Origin: Verrucomicrobium sp. BvORR034
GTDB taxonomy: Bacteria; Verrucomicrobiota; Verrucomicrobiia; Verrucomicrobiales; Verrucomicrobiaceae
Length of the DNA: 46,388 nucleotides
Direction of reading: 5' to 3'
NCBI RefSeq assembly: GCF_000739635.1
Contig: NZ_BATQ01000107.1
Coordinates: 1 to 46,388, forward strand
Shown here: positions 43,641 to 46,388 of the stretch, in pieces
Position numbering within the stretch: position 1 is the first letter of the stretch
Layout of the letters: each line of letters begins with the position of its first letter
The notes under the pieces: generated by a model
What the model saw: only the letters and a program-made list of their open reading frames with translations
What the model was told of the DNA's origin: nothing
The model's database searches: none
Translations under genes and position numbers: made by a program

Positions 43641-43922
43641 TCACCCTCCCCCACTGTTGCCGGGAACGAACACTGGATGGTGGCGGAACCGTGTGTTTCT
43701 GCGTTCGGATGGTAAGGGAGCATGCCCATAAAGCCCCTGCTCACGAGACGCTTGTTTTGGAGCCCAATTTGTCGAAAGCAGCCTGCTGGCACGGCCTGCT
43801 ATGGGTTGTCAAGTTTTCGATCCCAAGTCCTATCGACCTGCCTTCGGTCCGTCCATTTACGATCAGCACCGCAAGATTGCCCAAAGCTGATAAACTGTCA
43901 ATCGATTGTCGAGCGCCTGCTT
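43641..43922. other. Intergenic stretch, nothing recognised
   Basis: About 280 bases downstream of the putative immunity gene; open frames on both strands are short and unconvincing. Confidence 0.35.
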
Positions 43923-44576
43923 TCACATCTCTACTCCGGCCTTTCGAAGAAGATCGAGTTCTGCCATCGACTTCTCGTAGTTGCGGCTCTCCTTCGATGG
44001 CATGCTAAAGATTCCTTCAGTTGCACCGTCGGCACTGACTTTTCTTGCCATCAAACGCCAATAGCTAAGTCCGCCGATACCGAGACTCTTCCAATCAACT
44101 GTATTCATTTTCCCAAGATCAATTTTCACGTGTAGCTGGGGATCTATTCTGACGCGTTTCACATCAATCCCAGTGATGCTCAACTCACCATTATATCCGC
44201 TGATATCCAAAGAACAGCCGCCTTTACAAGCATGCGTTGATCGAAGCAACTCTGCTTTCCCAGAGGGCCTTATCCAGAGCATCCTAGGGCTTTCTTTGCC
44301 TTGAATCGTGACATTTCGCATGGCAACCTCCGATGCGATATGCATGGCATCCCCACACTCGAAGTTTGTAAAAACCACCTCATCAAGAACTGAGCCTGCC
44401 TCGATGACACATGTCCCTGGTGTCACCCTACAACCTTCAAACTTGACGCCACGCATTAGGAATCTGCTGGCGCCTGGAGGACTCAAAGTAAAATCCGAGA
44501 AGACTTTGTTAGTAAATGTCTCATCCGTCAAAATCCGCCCTAATGAGTCAGGCTTAAACGTATCAATCAGTTCCAT
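43923..44576 (-). CDS. Possible immunity protein for the RHS toxin (beta-solenoid-like)
   Basis: 217 residues. The sequence from ~20 to 140 shows short repeated beta segments (FTNKVFSDFTL, MRGVKFEGCRV, LDEVVFTNFEC, MRNVTIQGKES, LDISGYNGELSITGIDV) that suggest a right-handed beta-helix or pentapeptide-like solenoid. No signal peptide. It starts 15 bases after the stop of the RHS gene on the same strand, the usual place for a cognate immunity gene. Its base composition is lower in GC than neighbouring genes. Immunity is inferred from position only. Confidence 0.6.
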   Translation of the reverse strand: MELIDTFKPDSLGRILTDETFTNKVFSDFTLSPPGASRFLMRGVKFEGCRVTPGTCVIEAGSVLDEVVFTNFECGDAMHIASEVAMRNVTIQGKESPRMLWIRPSGKAELLRSTHACKGGCSLDISGYNGELSITGIDVKRVRIDPQLHVKIDLGKMNTVDWKSLGIGGLSYWRLMARKVSADGATEGIFSMPSKESRNYEKSMAELDLLRKAGVEM

Positions 44577-44591
44577 AGTCTTTGGCTAGTT

Positions 44592-46388
44592 TCATTCAAG
44601 CCACTTAATAAATTTGTAGCCCAAATCACTCGGTATTGAATCGTAGGTGACTACCGCATCCACTGCGGCACGTCTTTGGTGGCTCCATATTGAACTCCAA
44701 CTTCCGCCCGTAATGTCAAACCCAAAACCACCCGGGCCAATAAAATCTTGCGGAGCGTTTGTTCGCCCAGTCCATCGAAGACCTGTCAAGACACTTTTAG
44801 GATCTCTTTTCACAATCTCAGCAACATTGCGAGCAACTCGAGTCTCCACTGCCGTTCCAAAGAATAGCTGCATGCGCCACGGTTCCTCTGCGATGCTAGC
44901 GATCTGTGATGGCGTAAGCTCACTCAACAACTTGTCGAAGTCGTTAACTAATTCATTTCTTGCTGACGTTGCAAGTCGTGCCAGTTCCCTTTGTTGGATC
45001 AGGGTGATGGGCATGGTTGACGTTTCTGCTACCCTGACAAACCGACCGGCGACGCCTCCGCCAAATCCACCAAAGGCAGTGGACATCAAGACCCTAGTCC
45101 CATCGCTCCTCCAAGACCCAGCGTAGGCATACCCTCCGAGACCTGCGCTCGCTCGGTCAACACCAATGTCGATGGTAGCAGCGGTAAAACCTTGCCCCAT
45201 ACCCACTAGCGCTCCACGACCGACTTTTGCAGGAATTGTAGCACCAGCCTGAATAAACTTGGTGCCAGTGCCCCATAGGAGCACATCTCGCCCTAAAAAG
45301 AGTGGCGCCGCCCACCATTTGCCATCCACCATGGATTCTCCCACCTGCCATCCGGGCAAAATCGAGAGCACATCGTTAGCGGTGGTGATTCCGTCCACCA
45401 CTTCCTCACCATGCAGTCCATCCACGATGTTCTGCGCACTTCCCAGGAATACCTGCTCGGCCCAGTATTGGGCCATTGGCCCCCCGCCCTTTGCCAGAAG
45501 AGATCGAAGATGAATCCCTTGATTTACCGGAATCCGGACCGTCTGCCGATGTACGTTGGGCGTCCAAGAAGGATTGTACATGCCTGACGCCACCGGTCCA
45601 GGCGTGCTCCATTCCCTCGCAATCTCCACGCTGGCTCTGAAAATGACTCCCACATTAGTAGGTACCGGATCGATTCGCAAACTACCCTTTACAACGTCCC
45701 ACATTCCCAAGTAATCCCGCCCATTCACCGGGTCATTCCCGCAATACCCGTACAAATTAAACCCACCGCTCTCCCCCAGCGGATCCCGACTGATCCATCG
45801 CCCAAGCTTGGCGCTGTAATACCTGAACCCAAAGTAGCTCAGACCCGTCTCCCCGTCGTAGAATTTGCTCTGGTAGCGGAATGGGCAGGCATCGACCTCA
45901 CCGCTCTCGGCGATGATTTCACCGAAGGGGGCGTAGTCGTACGTGGCGACGGTGTCGCCATTGCCTGCATGGATCAAGGCGGTGATGTTGCCCAGACCGT
46001 CATGGACGGGCAACAGGGTGCGCCCGCCTTCCTCCTGAATGGCCAGGAGACCGCCGATGCCGCCAGCACCGTCCCAGCTCCCGCTCACATCCTGTCCCCA
46101 GACAAACCAGCGACGGCTGGCGGTGCCGCTGTCCACGGATATCTCCTCGCACACCGGCAGCCAGTCCGACCAATAGAGCTTGCTGGTCTCCACCCTGTCG
46201 GGGGCATCCTCATAGGTCCGGGTCCGGGTCTTGAGCGTACGATGACCGTCCGCGTCGTAAACGAACGCGATAGTTTCTGAGGTGAGCTCTGGATCGGGGC
46301 TGGTGCCCGACTTGCGCTGCATCGACACCAGACGGCCCATGCCATTCCAGGTATAGTCCCAGAGGCTGTCCGCCTCCAGGCGTCCGGC
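44592..46388 (-). CDS. RHS-repeat protein with variable toxin-like C-terminus (5' end missing)
   Basis: 598 residues seen; the frame is open at the right edge, so the N-terminus lies outside. Residues before ~228 are the end of the RHS cage, with YDYAPFGEIIAESG, FRYQSKFYDGETGLSYFGFRYYS, the RWISRDPLGE junction and GNDPVNGRDYLG. The next ~370 residues (45704 to 44592) are the variable tip, with a transmembrane-like glycine-rich stretch and a C-terminal ~90-residue domain (ETRVARNVAEI, APQDFIGPGGFGFDIT, WSHQRR). This domain could be a PD-(D/E)XK-type nuclease toxin, but the third lysine is not obvious. The putative immunity gene follows. Confidence 0.82.
   Translation of the reverse strand, partial: AGRLEADSLWDYTWNGMGRLVSMQRKSGTSPDPELTSETIAFVYDADGHRTLKTRTRTYEDAPDRVETSKLYWSDWLPVCEEISVDSGTASRRWFVWGQDVSGSWDGAGGIGGLLAIQEEGGRTLLPVHDGLGNITALIHAGNGDTVATYDYAPFGEIIAESGEVDACPFRYQSKFYDGETGLSYFGFRYYSAKLGRWISRDPLGESGGFNLYGYCGNDPVNGRDYLGMWDVVKGSLRIDPVPTNVGVIFRASVEIAREWSTPGPVASGMYNPSWTPNVHRQTVRIPVNQGIHLRSLLAKGGGPMAQYWAEQVFLGSAQNIVDGLHGEEVVDGITTANDVLSILPGWQVGESMVDGKWWAAPLFLGRDVLLWGTGTKFIQAGATIPAKVGRGALVGMGQGFTAATIDIGVDRASAGLGGYAYAGSWRSDGTRVLMSTAFGGFGGGVAGRFVRVAETSTMPITLIQQRELARLATSARNELVNDFDKLLSELTPSQIASIAEEPWRMQLFFGTAVETRVARNVAEIVKRDPKSVLTGLRWTGRTNAPQDFIGPGGFGFDITGGSWSSIWSHQRRAAVDAVVTYDSIPSDLGYKFIKWLE

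Overview
The window looks like chromosomal DNA of a Verrucomicrobia-type bacterium (Verrucomicrobium/Prosthecobacter-like). This is inferred from gene content: a secreted DUF1080 plus SMP-30 fusion, a PmoA (DUF6807) protein, an SHD1-domain protein, a malectin/propeller/LamG exoprotein, an RHS protein with a verrucomicrobial-style core, many signal-peptide proteins, and high GC with mostly short intergenic gaps. I saw no rRNA, tRNA, CRISPR array or complete insertion sequence.

Layout. 1-2166 (minus): an operon running off the left edge, with a DUF559 nuclease-like protein overlapping a protein built from tandem 175-residue winged-helix-like repeats. 2273-4461 (minus): a ferritin-like diiron protein, a four-helix membrane protein and a DUF7003-like protein. 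4462-5244: a gene-free stretch with two strong plus-strand terminators that no annotated upstream gene explains, followed by dhaK. 5245-13468 (plus): DhaK without DhaL, E1 alpha, E1 beta and E2 of an acetoin/2-oxoacid-dehydrogenase-like complex, a D-2-hydroxyacid dehydrogenase, then secreted DUF1080/SMP-30 and PmoA proteins. This is probably a carbohydrate or small-polyol catabolic block. 13591-13732 is a dense run of hairpins ahead of a large malectin exoprotein gene. 16777-22161: SulP transporter, a small secreted protein, two tandemly duplicated GT4 glycosyltransferases and an exported rhodanese.

22193-28497: GGCT and lipoate-ligase genes (translationally coupled), an SGNH hydrolase, a possible UreF-like protein, a YkgJ Cys-cluster protein, an SHD1 protein, YidB, carboxynorspermidine decarboxylase and a small lipoprotein. 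28546-32088 (minus): a complete ribose-type sugar ABC importer. 32226-35683 (plus): flotillin, NfeD and a Tat-exported unknown protein. 35860-39021 (minus): a methyltransferase and a two-domain GT2 glycosyltransferase, probably for surface polysaccharide. 39204-40919: a DUF486 membrane protein, then a promoter and two coiled-coil envelope proteins. 41263-42822: a cellulose-synthase-like GT2. 43180-46388: a decayed gene, a beta-solenoid-like protein that may be an immunity factor, and the C-terminal part of an RHS protein with a variable toxin-like tip, running off the right edge.

The strongest leads for something undescribed are the DUF559/repeat operon at the left edge, the DhaK-only dehydrogenase cluster, the hairpin array upstream of 13775, and the RHS tip with its adjacent putative immunity gene. 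All functions here are read from motifs and context only; no database search was run.
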